64,000 nucleotides of DNA. Origin: Limnobacter alexandrii. GTDB taxonomy: Bacteria > Pseudomonadota > Gammaproteobacteria > Burkholderiales > Burkholderiaceae_B. Shown in pieces: positions 1 to 8,840 of this stretch. Positions within the stretch are counted from its first letter, which is position 1; each line of letters begins with the position of its first letter. The notes under the pieces were generated by a model that was given only the letters and a program-made list of their open reading frames with translations, did no database searches and was not told the DNA's origin. Location of the stretch: NCBI RefSeq assembly GCF_005871185.1, contig NZ_SWKN01000008.1, forward strand, positions 248,001 through 312,000, read 5' to 3'. The position numbers were made by a program, and so were the translations under genes.

Positions 1-227
1 AAGTGGAGCAGGGCGTCGGCCTGGCAACCGGGCGTGCCCAGGTGAATGTCTGAAATCCAGATGGTGCGGTATTTGTTGGAACCTTGTTCCTCTGGGGCGG
101 GGTCAGCCGGGTCAGCGCCCTGAGAAACTGCGGATGCCGCTGCATTGAGGGAATGTTCTTCAGTTGTCGCTTTCGCAAACAGTTGTTCGGCAAGTTGCTG
201 CTTGAAATTCAACTGGTTCGAGCGCAT
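1..227 (-). CDS. UDP-2,3-diacylglucosamine diphosphatase-like metallophosphoesterase (5' part, runs off the window)
   Basis: Reading the minus strand from 227 gives 75 codons with no stop before the window edge. After a low-complexity N-terminal stretch of about 50 residues comes YRTIWISDIHLGTPGCQAD. SDIHLG (about residues 59-64) is the first metal-binding block of calcineurin-like phosphoesterases, and the context around it is typical of the LpxH-like family (COG2908) that removes UMP from UDP-2,3-diacylglucosamine in lipid A synthesis. An in-frame ATG at 251 would add eight residues; neither start has a strong ribosome binding site. Only the N-terminus is visible, so the choice between true LpxH and a related phosphoesterase is open. 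Confidence 0.65.
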   Translation of the reverse strand, partial: MRSNQLNFKQQLAEQLFAKATTEEHSLNAAASAVSQGADPADPAPEEQGSNKYRTIWISDIHLGTPGCQADALLH

Positions 228-347
228 TTTTAATGTCCATGTTCTTGTCATGGCCCCATTAAACGCGCTCGATTTGACTACCTTGTGACAGTTATATGAC
301 TCTTTTTTGACAAAAAACCCGAGCCATAAACAGCAATGTGACTGGTT

Positions 348-617
348 TTATTTTGCTTCCAGGCTTTTCGGCAGCCACCAGGTGAAGCCATACAGCAGGG
401 TTTTTGACACCACTTCCATGGTTGGCAAGTTTTTGCCGCGCAGTCGCAAGAAGGCAATTGGCAATTCCAGCGTGTGCGCCACCAGCAACAAAGCGGCCAG
501 CACCAACAGGAAAGGCATGACCAGGCTAATCAGCAAATAGGCTGGAACCACAATCCAGAAGCCGTTCATGACTTTGCGCATGGATTCAAACGATTGAGGG
601 CTGACTTTAATGGCCAT
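348..617 (-). CDS. DUF1145 family small inner-membrane protein (YhhL-like)
   Basis: The product is 89 residues, the same length as E. coli YhhL. A hydrophobic stretch at about residues 20-52 forms one long or two short membrane segments, followed by a short basic tail. The ATG at 617 is preceded by AAGGAAA at good spacing; an open frame up to 665 has no such site, so the shorter start is preferred. The family has no established function. It lies between the phosphoesterase gene and tRNA-Val with no clear operon partner. Confidence 0.6.
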   Translation of the reverse strand: MAIKVSPQSFESMRKVMNGFWIVVPAYLLISLVMPFLLVLAALLLVAHTLELPIAFLRLRGKNLPTMEVVSKTLLYGFTWWLPKSLEAK

Positions 618-702
618 TTGCTTTCCTTGTGGGTGAGGTAGGTCGTGAAAAATTGAATATGACAATAGTTCTTGTCAGAAGTCTTGTCAAGCGCGTTTGG
701 AC

Positions 703-731
703 TTGCCCCCGCAAGCGCACTGGTGTATATT
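703..731 (+). promoter_or_regulatory. candidate sigma-70 promoter of tRNA-Val
   Basis: TTGCCC at 703-708 and TATATT at 726-731 are 17 bases apart. Transcription would begin close to 738, just ahead of the mature tRNA at 746. The call rests on spacing and consensus only. Confidence 0.45.
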
Positions 732-745
732 TCGCACTCTTCTTT

Positions 746-822
<77 letters not shown>

Positions 823-945
823 TCAAATTCCCCAAGCTTTTGTAGTCATTCAACAACTTCACAGCCACCTTTGTTGCGTCTAGCCGCTAAAATAGAAGGT
901 TGCTGAAAAACAATCCAAGCTTATACATTCGTAAGGGAAGTACAT

Positions 946-2853
946 ATGCCAGTTATCCGCCTGCCTGACGGATCCGAACGTGTTTTCGATCACCCCGTGA
1001 CAGTCGCCCAAGTGGCTGCAAGCATCGGCCCCGGTTTGGCGAAAGCCGCCTTGGCCGGCACGGTAAACGGCACGCTGGTTGATACCTCCTACACCATCGA
1101 AAGCGACTCCTCACTTTCTATCGTCACTGAAAAGGACGAGGAAGGGCTGGACATGATTCGCCACTCAACGGCCCACCTGTTGGCCTATGCCGTGAAGGAA
1201 TTGTTCCCCACAGCGCAGGTCACCATTGGCCCGGTCATTGAAGACGGCTTTTACTACGACTTTTCTTACGAGCGCCCCTTCACCCCTGAAGACCTGGAAG
1301 CAATCGAGAAAAAAATGGCTGAACTGGCCAGGCTCGACGAAGTGGTTACCCGCGAAGAGTGGGTGCGCGACGATGCCGTGCAGTTTTTCAAAGACCAAGG
1401 CGAGCATTACAAAGCGGAAATTATTGCCAGTATTCCAAGCAACGAGAATATTTCTCTGTACCGCGAAGGCAAGTTCATCGATTTGTGCCGTGGCCCCCAC
1501 GTGCCCAACACCGGCAAGTTAAAGCATTTCAAACTGATGAAAGTGGCTGGTGCTTACTGGCGCGGCAACTCCAACAATGAAATGTTGCAGCGTATCTACG
1601 GCACGGCCTGGACCAAAAAAGAAGACCTGGCCGCTTACCTGCACCGCCTTGAAGAAGCTGAAAAGCGCGACCACCGCAAACTGGGCAAGCAGCTTGATTT
1701 GTTCCACATGCAAGACGAAGCGCCAGGCCTGGTGTTTTGGCACCCCAAGGGGTGGGCACTGTGGCAGCAGATTGAGCAGTACATGCGCAAAGTGTATCTG
1801 GATGGTGATTACCAGGAAATTCGCTGCCCCCAGATTCTGGACCGCAAGCTGTGGGAAAAGTCGGGTCATTGGGACAACTACAAAGAACACATGTTCACCA
1901 CCGAATCGGAAAAGCGCGACTACGCCTTAAAGCCGATGAACTGCCCGGGTCACATCGAGGTGTTCAAGAGCGATTTGCGTTCATACCGCGACTTGCCTAT
2001 GCGCTATGGTGAGTTTGGTGCATGCCACCGCAATGAAACCTCCGGTGCCTTGCACGGCATTATGCGAGTGCGTGGCTTCACGCAAGACGACGGTCACATT
2101 TTCTGTACTGAAGACCAGGTTCAAGAAGAAGTTACGCGCTTTAACCAAGTGGCCATGCAGGTGTACGCCGATTTCGGTTTCAATGAAATCAATGTGAAGC
2201 TGGCCCTGCGCCCAGAGGCCCGCTTGGGCACAGATGAAACCTGGGACAAAGCCGAAGATTCTCTACGTGCCGCCTTGAAGGCTTGTGGCGTGCAGTGGAC
2301 CGAGCTGCCGGGCGAGGGTGCCTTTTACGGTCCAAAAATTGAGTACCACATGAAAGACTCGATTGGCCGCTCCTGGCAGTGTGGCACCATCCAGGTGGAC
2401 TTCCAGTTACCCGGTCGACTGGGTGCTGAATATGTGGCCGAAGACAACAGCCGCCGAGTGCCTGTGATGCTACACCGCGCCATTGTGGGTTCCATGGAAC
2501 GCTTCATCGGTATCCTGATTGAAAACCATGCAGGCGCCATGCCGCTGTGGTTGTCGCCAGTTCAAGTGGTGGTGGCCACAATTACTGAGGCGCACAATGA
2601 ATACGCGCACAATGTGGTGCAAATGTTGAAAAAACAAGGCATTAGGGTGGAGGCGGATTTGCGTAATGAAAAGATCAATCGTAAAATCCGTGAGCACACC
2701 ATGCAGAAAACCCCGTATATCGCTGTAATCGGCGATGCGGAACGTGATGCAAACCAAGTTGCTGTGCGCTTGCGCGGCAACGAAAACCTGGGCTCATTGC
2801 CTGTTGATGAATTTGTTCGGCGCCTGCTGAATGAGATCAACAGCAGGGCCTGA
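946..2853 (+). CDS. thrS: threonyl-tRNA synthetase
   Basis: Class II aminoacyl-tRNA synthetase that charges tRNA-Thr in the cytoplasm. The 635 residues match the usual length and domain order: an N-terminal TGS domain (about 1-62), the editing domain with [16 protein letters not shown] near 74-89 (HxxxH zinc/editing motif), the catalytic core with KPMNCPGH and the [18 protein letters not shown] block, and a C-terminal anticodon-binding domain. The ATG is preceded by GGGAAG. It heads the conserved thrS-infC-rpmI-rplT-pheS-pheT-ihfA order. No threonine operator or T-box could be recognised in the 123-base leader. Confidence 0.97.
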   Translation: MPVIRLPDGSERVFDHPVTVAQVAASIGPGLAKAALAGTVNGTLVDTSYTIESDSSLSIVTEKDEEGLDMIRHSTAHLLAYAVKELFPTAQVTIGPVIEDGFYYDFSYERPFTPEDLEAIEKKMAELARLDEVVTREEWVRDDAVQFFKDQGEHYKAEIIASIPSNENISLYREGKFIDLCRGPHVPNTGKLKHFKLMKVAGAYWRGNSNNEMLQRIYGTAWTKKEDLAAYLHRLEEAEKRDHRKLGKQLDLFHMQDEAPGLVFWHPKGWALWQQIEQYMRKVYLDGDYQEIRCPQILDRKLWEKSGHWDNYKEHMFTTESEKRDYALKPMNCPGHIEVFKSDLRSYRDLPMRYGEFGACHRNETSGALHGIMRVRGFTQDDGHIFCTEDQVQEEVTRFNQVAMQVYADFGFNEINVKLALRPEARLGTDETWDKAEDSLRAALKACGVQWTELPGEGAFYGPKIEYHMKDSIGRSWQCGTIQVDFQLPGRLGAEYVAEDNSRRVPVMLHRAIVGSMERFIGILIENHAGAMPLWLSPVQVVVATITEAHNEYAHNVVQMLKKQGIRVEADLRNEKINRKIREHTMQKTPYIAVIGDAERDANQVAVRLRGNENLGSLPVDEFVRRLLNEINSRA

Positions 2854-2883
2854 TTTTATTTAACCAGAAGAAAGAGGCTAGAC

Positions 2884-3405
2884 ATCGTAGCAGAAAAGAA
2901 AAATCGCATTAACGAGGAAATTCGTATCCCCGAAGTGCGCCTCATTGGAATTGAGGGTGAGCAATTAGGCATCGTTAAAACACCAGACGCGCTGCGGATG
3001 GCAGAAGAAGGCGGTGTAGATTTGGTAGAGATTGCACCCCAAGCGGTGCCCCCGGTGGCCAAGCTGATGGATTACGGCAAGTTCCGTTACCAAGAGCAAA
3101 AGAAAGCTGCTGAGGCCAAATCCAAACAAAAACAGGTTCAAATCAAGGAAATCAAGTTCCGCCCCGGAACAGACGACGGCGATTACAATGTGAAGTTGCG
3201 TAATTTGACCCGTTTTCTGGAAGACGGCGACAAGTGTAAGGTGACATTGCGCTTCCGCGGACGTGAAATGGCTCACCAAGACATTGGTGCCCGCCTTTTG
3301 GAGCGTGTTCGCACCGACCTAGAAGAAATTGGTCAGGTAGAACAAATGCCCAAAATGGAAGGCCGCCAAATGGTCATGATGATTGCGCCACGCAAAAAAG
3401 CGTAA
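2884..3405 (+). CDS. infC: translation initiation factor IF-3, probable ATC start codon
   Basis: IF-3 binds the 30S subunit, discriminates start codons and prevents early 50S joining. Residues read [16 protein letters not shown] at the N-terminus, then [15 protein letters not shown] and [17 protein letters not shown], both hallmark IF-3 blocks. The first conventional start in frame is GTG at 2935, but it would remove the conserved RINEEIR segment. Upstream the frame is open back to the thrS stop, with no ATG, GTG or TTG. ATC at 2884 sits six bases after AGAGG and gives a 173-residue protein of normal length. IF-3 genes of other bacteria use rare starts such as ATT, which makes the factor limit its own synthesis; the same control is inferred here. 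Confidence 0.93.
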   Translation: MVAEKKNRINEEIRIPEVRLIGIEGEQLGIVKTPDALRMAEEGGVDLVEIAPQAVPPVAKLMDYGKFRYQEQKKAAEAKSKQKQVQIKEIKFRPGTDDGDYNVKLRNLTRFLEDGDKCKVTLRFRGREMAHQDIGARLLERVRTDLEEIGQVEQMPKMEGRQMVMMIAPRKKA

Positions 3406-3418
3406 CTTTCCAAAAAGA

Positions 3419-3454
3419 TTGCCAGTATTCGCAAACCCGCGTTATAATCGCGGG
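3419..3454 (+). promoter_or_regulatory. candidate internal promoter overlapping a stem-loop upstream of rpmI
   Basis: TTGCCA at 3419-3424 and a perfect TATAAT at 3443-3448 are 18 bases apart. The -10 hexamer forms most of the loop of a 6-bp GC-only hairpin (CCCGCG 3436-3441 with CGCGGG 3449-3454). This could give rpmI-rplT an extra promoter inside the operon. The remaining leader (about 120 bases) up to rpmI may also hold an L20-type control structure, which I could not define. Confidence 0.5.
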
Positions 3455-3574
3455 CTTGCTGCATTGTGCGTAAAAACACAGCGCAACAAATTGCCCACCA
3501 GGTCAGAAAAGTGCTTCGTCGAAGCCACCTGCAAGCAGGTTCAATCAATATTGAACAGTAATAGGAGCACCAAG

Positions 3575-3772
3575 ATGCCCAAGATGAAGACCAAAAAGAG
3601 CGCCGCAAAGCGTTTCTTGGTCCGTTCAAGCGGATCGATCAAGCGTGGCCACGCCTTTAAGCGCCACATCCTCACCAAGAAAACGACCAAAAGCAAGCGT
3701 CAATTGCGCGGCATGGAAACGATTCACAAATCAGACATCGGTCGCGTTCGCGACATGATGCCTTACGCATAA
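3575..3772 (+). CDS. rpmI: 50S ribosomal protein L35
   Basis: The 65-residue, strongly basic protein begins [14 protein letters not shown] and includes [12 protein letters not shown], both typical of bL35. AGGAG lies at proper spacing before ATG 3575. An open frame extends upstream to 3383 but has no family similarity there. The gene is followed after 16 bases by rplT, the usual pair. Confidence 0.97.
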   Translation: MPKMKTKKSAAKRFLVRSSGSIKRGHAFKRHILTKKTTKSKRQLRGMETIHKSDIGRVRDMMPYA

Positions 3773-3788
3773 CCGGGAGGAGTGTCAA

Positions 3789-4145
3789 ATGCCTAGAGTA
3801 AAACGTGGTGTAACGGCTCGCGCCCGTCACAAAAAAGTTATCGCCCAAGCCAAAGGCTTCCGCGGTCGTCGTAACAATGTATTCCGCGTTGCCAAGCAAG
3901 CGGTGATGCGTGCTGGTCAGTACGCATACCGTGACCGTCGCAACAAGAAGCGCGTATTCCGCGCCCTGTGGATCACCCGTATCAACGCAGCAGTGCGTGA
4001 ACACGGCATGACCTACAGCGTGTTCATCAATGGCTTGAAGAAAGCTGCAATTGGCCTGGACCGCAAGGTGTTGGCTGATTTGGCAGTGACCGACAAAGCA
4101 GCATTCGCTGCCATCGTGGGTCAAGTGCGCGCAGCGCAGGCGTAA
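3789..4145 (+). CDS. rplT: 50S ribosomal protein L20
   Basis: The 118-residue basic protein begins [17 protein letters not shown] and has the canonical [19 protein letters not shown] segment. bL20 is an early 23S rRNA assembly protein and in several bacteria represses its own operon. The ribosome binding site GGGAGGAG precedes the ATG. A terminator follows about 80 bases after the stop. Confidence 0.97.
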   Translation: MPRVKRGVTARARHKKVIAQAKGFRGRRNNVFRVAKQAVMRAGQYAYRDRRNKKRVFRALWITRINAAVREHGMTYSVFINGLKKAAIGLDRKVLADLAVTDKAAFAAIVGQVRAAQA

Positions 4146-4224
4146 TTCGCCAGCCAAGTCAAATTTTTGTCACAAGTGTTGCCTCTGAGGTTTTTCACTT
4201 AAGTTGGCGAAAAGACTAAACAAA

Positions 4225-4250
4225 ACGGAGCTCTCGGGCTCCGTTTTTGT
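4225..4250 (+). terminator. rho-independent terminator after rplT
   Basis: ACGGAGC and GCTCCGT pair around a 6-base loop and run directly into a T-rich tail (TTTTTGTTTT). It separates the ribosomal protein genes from pheST. Confidence 0.8.
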
Positions 4251-4319
4251 TTTCAGGCGGTACAATTCAGGGCTCTACGCAAAGCCGTTCCAATCTCAAG
4301 AAGAATCGACCCAATACCC

Positions 4320-5327
4320 ATGGATGCATCGCTTTTAGCCATTCTTACCGAGGCCGAACAGGCCATGTCATCGGCAACCGACCCGGCCAGTCTTGAAAAC
4401 ATCAAGGCCCAGTTTTTGGGCAAGCAGGGCAAGGTCACCGAGTTGCTCAAAGGCATGGCAGCGCTGTCGCCCGAAGAAAAGAAAACCCGCGGCGCGGAAA
4501 TCAACCAGCTTAAGCAGCAGGTTGAGGCCGTGTTGAATGCCAAACGCCAGGCGCTGGCCGATGCCGCCATGCAAGCCAAGCTGCAGGCACAGGCCATTGA
4601 TGTCACCAAGCCTGGTCGCATGCGTGGCACCGGCGGTTTGCACCCAGCCATGCGCACACTAGAGCGCATTGAAGAAATTTTCACCACCATTGGCTTTGAT
4701 TTGGCCGATGGGCCTGAAATTGAAACCGATTTTCACAACTTCACCGCATTGAACACACCGGAGAATCACCCCGCGCGTTCCATGCACGACACCTTCTACG
4801 TTGAAGGCACCGGCGGTAACCTGCTGCGCACGCACACCTCGCCCATGCAGGTGCGCTACATGCAAACCAACAAGCCGCCCATTCGCATTATTGCGCCGGG
4901 CCGCGTGTACCGCGTAGACAGCGATGCAACCCATTCGCCCATGTTTCATCAGGTTGAAGGTTTGTGGATCGATGAAGGTGTCAGTTTTGCTGATTTGAAA
5001 GCGGTGTTCATGGATTTCCTGAAAACCTTTTTCGAAACCGACGACATCACCATTCGTTTTCGCCCCTCGTTTTTCCCGTTCACTGAACCGTCTGCGGAAA
5101 TTGACATGGCATTCACCAGTGGCCCCAACAAGGGCAAGTGGCTGGAAATTGCCGGTTGCGGACAGGTGCACCCGAATGTGTTGCGCCATGTGGGCATCGA
5201 CCCGGAAACCTATACGGGCTTTGCCTTTGGTGTGGGCCCCGACCGTTTGACCATGCTGCGCTATGGCATCAACGATCTGCGCCTGTTCTATGAAAACGAC
5301 ATTCGTTTTCTGCAGCAATTCAATTAA
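4320..5327 (+). CDS. pheS: phenylalanyl-tRNA synthetase alpha subunit
   Basis: Catalytic subunit of the heterotetrameric PheRS. The 335 residues show an N-terminal coiled-coil tRNA-binding arm (about 1-90) followed by the class II core with [30 protein letters not shown] and MHDTFYVEG, and end with the motif 3 region [14 protein letters not shown]. The ATG at 4320 has no strong Shine-Dalgarno sequence immediately upstream. pheT follows after 31 bases. Confidence 0.97.
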   Translation: MDASLLAILTEAEQAMSSATDPASLENIKAQFLGKQGKVTELLKGMAALSPEEKKTRGAEINQLKQQVEAVLNAKRQALADAAMQAKLQAQAIDVTKPGRMRGTGGLHPAMRTLERIEEIFTTIGFDLADGPEIETDFHNFTALNTPENHPARSMHDTFYVEGTGGNLLRTHTSPMQVRYMQTNKPPIRIIAPGRVYRVDSDATHSPMFHQVEGLWIDEGVSFADLKAVFMDFLKTFFETDDITIRFRPSFFPFTEPSAEIDMAFTSGPNKGKWLEIAGCGQVHPNVLRHVGIDPETYTGFAFGVGPDRLTMLRYGINDLRLFYENDIRFLQQFN

Positions 5328-5358
5328 ATTTAAATAAACCAGTTTTGGATATTTCAAG

Positions 5359-7791
5359 ATGCAATTCACAGAATCCTGGTTGAAGTCTCTCGTCAACACC
5401 CCTTTAAACACGCAAGAGCTGGGCGACAAGCTCACCATGGCGGGTTTGGAGGTTGAAGAACTTGAACCCCTGGCCCCAGAATTTTCTGGCGTGGTGGTGG
5501 GTTTGGTTGTTAAAAAAGACAAGCACCCCGATGCCGACCGCTTAAGCGTGTGCCAAGTGCAGGTTGCCGAGGGCGATGTGCGCCAAATTGTGTGCGGTGC
5601 CCCCAATGTGGCTGAAGGCCTGAAAGTACCTTGCGCCTTGCCCGGTGCCGAGTTGCCTGGTGGCTTTAAGATCAAGCCCACCAAAATGCGCGGTGTTGAA
5701 AGCGGCGGCATGTTGTGTTCCGGCAAAGAATTGGGCGTGCCCAGCGATGTCGATGGCCTTCACATTCTGAGCAGCGACTTCCCCGTGGGTGGCAATGTGC
5801 GTGAACTTCTCGGATTAAACGAGATGAAGTTCACCCTGAAAATGACACCCAACCGCGCGGACTGTTTAAGCGTGTGGGGCGTGGCCCGTGAAGTGGCAGC
5901 ACTGACAGGCGCAGCACTGAACGCACCTTCATTTGCACCTGTGGCCGCAAGCATTGGCGACACACTGAATGTGAAAGTTGAAAACACCGATCTGTGCGGT
6001 CGTTTTGCCGGGCGCGTTATTCGTGGTGTGAACAACAATGCAAAAACACCGCAGTGGATGGTTGATCGCCTTGAAGGCGCAGGCCAGCGCAGCTTGAACG
6101 CCTTGGTCGATATTTCCAACTACGTGATGCTTGAACTGGGCCGCCCCAGCCATGTGTTCGACCTGGACAAAGTGCAGGGCGACCTTACCGTGCGTTGGGC
6201 ACGCGACGGCGAGAAGCTGAAGCTGCTCAACGACATGGAAGTAACGCTGAAGCCGCACATGGGCGTGATTTGTGATGCCAATGGCCCCGAAGCGCTGGCT
6301 GGCATTATGGGTGGGGACCACACTGCAGTGAACGAAGGCACCACCCATATTTTCGTGGAAGCAGCGTTTTGGCATCCGGATGCGATTGTTGGGCGGGCGC
6401 GTGAATTCAATTTTTCATCGGATGCATCGCACCGCTTCGAGCGTGGCGTGGACTTCCAAACAATTCCCGAGCACATTGAGCGCATTACCAGTTTGATTCT
6501 TGAAATTTGCGGTGGCCAGGCTGGCCCCGTGGTAGACCAAGTGCTGAACTTGCCTGCACGCAAGCCGGTAACGCTGCGCCATGCGCGTGCTGAAATGGTG
6601 ATCGGCATGCCATTCACTGTTGAGCAAGTAAACGATGTGTTCACCAAGCTGGGTTTTCAGTTTTCAACCGAGGGGCAGGGCACTGAAACCCGCTACGTGG
6701 TCAACCCGCCCAGCTACCGCTTTGACATCAACATTGAAGAAGACTTGATTGAAGAAGTGATCCGCGTAGTGGGCTACGACAGCCTGCCGTTGCGCGCACC
6801 CATGGGCAAGCTGAAAATGCTTCCTGCGGCTGAAGGCAAAATTGGCCGCCATGCCATTCGCCGGCAAGTGGCTGCGCTGGGGTATCAAGAGGTGGTTAGC
6901 TACAGTTTCACGCCTGAACAATGGGAAGCCGATTTCAATGCCAACACCAACCCGGTTCGCTTGCTGAACCCGATTGCAAGCCATTTGAGCGTAATGCGCT
7001 CTACCTTGATTGGCAGCTTGGCTGGCGTGTTGAAACACAACCTGGGCCACCGTGTAGACCGCTTGCGCGTGTTTGAAGTGGCCCGCGTGTTCGAGAAAGA
7101 CGACAAAGTGCAAGACGGTGCACAGACGGTTGCTGGTTTCAAGCAAACCTGGAAAGTGGGCGGCTTGGCCTATGGTTTGGCCGACCAACTGCAATGGGCT
7201 GCTGGCAATAACCGCGCACTCGACTTTTTTGATGTGAAAGGCGACGTGGAGCAACTGCTGCACGGCCGCAAAGTGGATTTTGAAGTATTCGATGCCGCCA
7301 ACCCCCACCCAGCCTTGCACCCAGGCCGCAGTGCCCGTGTACTGGTGAACAAGCAGCCCATTGGTTTTATCGGTGAACTGCACCCCAAGTTGGCACAAGA
7401 ATACGATTTGCCCCAAGCGCCTATTGTGTTCGAGTTGCTGCTGGATGGCCTGAATACCCGCAAATTGCCTGCATTCAAAGAGGTGTCCAAGCAACCCGTG
7501 GTGGTTCGCGACCTGGCCTTTGTAGTGGATCAGGCGATTGCTGCTGCGCAACTTAAAAAAGCCTTCACGGAAGTGAAAGATGACAACCTTGCATGGCTGA
7601 AATCGGTTATCCTTTTTGATGAATTCGTACCGAAAGAAGAAGGTAAGGGTCTGAATCTAAATGAGAAAAGTTTGGCGTTCAGGTTAACCCTCCAGGCTGC
7701 GGACCGTAGCCTGACCGATGCAGACATCGAGCCATTGTTAAAGAAAATGATTGAGCAAGCCGGCCAGCGTTGCGCTGCCCGTTTGCGATAA
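5359..7791 (+). CDS. pheT: phenylalanyl-tRNA synthetase beta subunit
   Basis: The 810 residues have the standard bacterial layout: an EMAP-like tRNA-binding domain near the N-terminus (KKDKHPDADRLSVCQV), B3/B4 editing domain, B5 domain, a degenerate class II core and the C-terminal ferredoxin-fold anticodon-binding domain (FKEVSKQPVVVRDLAFVVD). It forms the alpha2-beta2 enzyme with PheS and edits mischarged Tyr-tRNA. A long antisense open frame inside it was judged a shadow. Confidence 0.97.
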   Translation: MQFTESWLKSLVNTPLNTQELGDKLTMAGLEVEELEPLAPEFSGVVVGLVVKKDKHPDADRLSVCQVQVAEGDVRQIVCGAPNVAEGLKVPCALPGAELPGGFKIKPTKMRGVESGGMLCSGKELGVPSDVDGLHILSSDFPVGGNVRELLGLNEMKFTLKMTPNRADCLSVWGVAREVAALTGAALNAPSFAPVAASIGDTLNVKVENTDLCGRFAGRVIRGVNNNAKTPQWMVDRLEGAGQRSLNALVDISNYVMLELGRPSHVFDLDKVQGDLTVRWARDGEKLKLLNDMEVTLKPHMGVICDANGPEALAGIMGGDHTAVNEGTTHIFVEAAFWHPDAIVGRAREFNFSSDASHRFERGVDFQTIPEHIERITSLILEICGGQAGPVVDQVLNLPARKPVTLRHARAEMVIGMPFTVEQVNDVFTKLGFQFSTEGQGTETRYVVNPPSYRFDINIEEDLIEEVIRVVGYDSLPLRAPMGKLKMLPAAEGKIGRHAIRRQVAALGYQEVVSYSFTPEQWEADFNANTNPVRLLNPIASHLSVMRSTLIGSLAGVLKHNLGHRVDRLRVFEVARVFEKDDKVQDGAQTVAGFKQTWKVGGLAYGLADQLQWAAGNNRALDFFDVKGDVEQLLHGRKVDFEVFDAANPHPALHPGRSARVLVNKQPIGFIGELHPKLAQEYDLPQAPIVFELLLDGLNTRKLPAFKEVSKQPVVVRDLAFVVDQAIAAAQLKKAFTEVKDDNLAWLKSVILFDEFVPKEEGKGLNLNEKSLAFRLTLQAADRSLTDADIEPLLKKMIEQAGQRCAARLR

Positions 7792-7821
7792 AAAATATTT
7801 GGTTAATAGGTAGAACTCACT

Positions 7822-8190
7822 GTGGATCAATTTGTGTTGAACGACGACCGAAGTAACGAGATGACAGCCCGCTCCGACCGCATGGACCTGATTGAAGACG
7901 GTCTGGCATCGGGGTCCTTGACCAAAGCCGAGCTGGCTGAAATGCTGTTTGACAGCTTGGGCTTAAACAAGCGTGAAGCGAAAGATTTCGTCGACGCGTT
8001 TTTTGATGAAATTCGCACCACCTTGGAAGGCGGTGACTCGGTCAAATTGTCGGGTTTCGGCAATTTCCAGCTGCGTGACAAACCACAGCGCCCAGGTAGA
8101 AACCCAAAAACTGGCGAAGAAATTCCCATTGCAGCGCGTAGAGTGGTAACCTTTCATCCCAGCCAGAAACTTAAAGCTTTGGTTGAATAA
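7822..8190 (+). CDS. ihfA: integration host factor subunit alpha
   Basis: DNA-bending HU/IHF family protein. Residues from [24 protein letters not shown] to the C-terminus match IhfA closely, including [13 protein letters not shown] and the DNA-intercalating loop [14 protein letters not shown]. The GTG start at 7822 gives a 122-residue protein with an N-terminal extension of about 30 residues; an ATG at 7861 would give 109. Extended IhfA proteins are known in Burkholderiales, so the longer form is kept but the start is uncertain. Its place after pheT and before a merR gene is conserved. Confidence 0.93.
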   Translation: MDQFVLNDDRSNEMTARSDRMDLIEDGLASGSLTKAELAEMLFDSLGLNKREAKDFVDAFFDEIRTTLEGGDSVKLSGFGNFQLRDKPQRPGRNPKTGEEIPIAARRVVTFHPSQKLKALVE

Positions 8191-8227
8191 TTTTCACTAA
8201 ATTATTTAAGTACAAGCCTATTACTCA

Positions 8228-8611
8228 ATGCAAAAAACCGTAAATCCAGACGGAGCGCCACCCTCAGCCAGCTTGCCACCCATTCCGGCCAAGCGTTACT
8301 TCACCATTGGTGAGGTGTCTGAATTGTGTGGCGTTAAAACTCACGTGCTTCGCTATTGGGAGCAAGAATTTACGCAATTGAAGTCGATTACCCGCCGTGG
8401 CAATCGACGTTACTACCAGCACCACGAAGTGCTGTTCATTCGTAGAATTCGTGAACTGCTCTATGAACACGGTTTCACCATTAACGGCGCACGCAATCGT
8501 TTGGATCAGGAAAAAAATGGCCCAGCCGGCGATGCACCGCTGCCAATTTTGATTGATCGCGAAGTTTTAAAAGAACAATTGCTAAATTTGCGCGAAGCTC
8601 TGAAAGCTTAG
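8228..8611 (+). CDS. MerR family transcriptional regulator (pheT-ihfA linked type)
   Basis: The 127-residue protein has the MerR winged helix at residues 18-85 (FTIGEVSELCGVKTHVLRYW followed by RRGNRRYYQHHEV). The remaining C-terminal part is short and lacks a clear cysteine-based metal-binding loop, so it is unlikely to be a metal sensor. It is 37 bases downstream of ihfA and probably co-transcribed. The target genes are unknown. Confidence 0.85.
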   Translation: MQKTVNPDGAPPSASLPPIPAKRYFTIGEVSELCGVKTHVLRYWEQEFTQLKSITRRGNRRYYQHHEVLFIRRIRELLYEHGFTINGARNRLDQEKNGPAGDAPLPILIDREVLKEQLLNLREALKA

Positions 8612-8628
8612 GCGTTTCTGGGTATAAT
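8600..8628 (+). promoter_or_regulatory. candidate sigma-70 promoter of tRNA-Pro
   Basis: A perfect TATAAT at 8623-8628 lies 17 bases after CTGAAA (8600-8605), inside the end of the merR gene. Transcription would start close to 8635, just before tRNA-Pro. Confidence 0.5.
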
Positions 8629-8638
8629 CCAGCCTTCT

Positions 8639-8715
8639 CGGAATGTGGCGCAGCCTGGTAGCGCACTTGCATGGGGTGCAAGGGGTCGGAGGTTCGAATC
8701 CTCTCATTCCGACCA
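8639..8715 (+). tRNA. tRNA-Pro (anticodon GGG)
   Basis: The 77-base cloverleaf has acceptor CGGAATG/CATTCCG, the anticodon stem CTTGC/GCAAG with loop ATGGGGT (anticodon GGG), GGTTCGAATCC in the T arm and an encoded CCA. Confidence 0.95.
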
Positions 8716-8722
8716 AAAACTG

Positions 8723-8757
8723 AAAAAGCCCAAGTGTAAAAGCTTGGGCTTTTTTGT
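8723..8757 (+). terminator. rho-independent terminator after tRNA-Pro
   Basis: AAAAAGCCCAAG pairs with CTTGGGCTTTTT around an 8-base loop, followed by TTGTTTT. It lies just eight bases after the tRNA CCA end. Confidence 0.85.
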
Positions 8758-8840
8758 TTTGTGCGTCGTCGTTGTATCTATCCACGCCGTCTGGTTCTTT
8801 AAGCTATGCTTGTGGCTTAAATTACTTATTCAGCCCTACC

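Noticed and set aside
2935-3405. infC starting at GTG 2935
   Set aside because: It would remove the conserved RINEEIR start of IF-3; ATC 2884 fits length and ribosome binding site.
6664-7551. 295-codon open frame antisense to pheT
   Set aside because: It is explained by codon bias of pheT and has no ribosome binding site or domain.
8754-8840. 29-residue N-terminal extension of the membrane protein gene
   Set aside because: It begins inside the tRNA-Pro terminator, and the later ATG at 8841 fits the membrane protein better.
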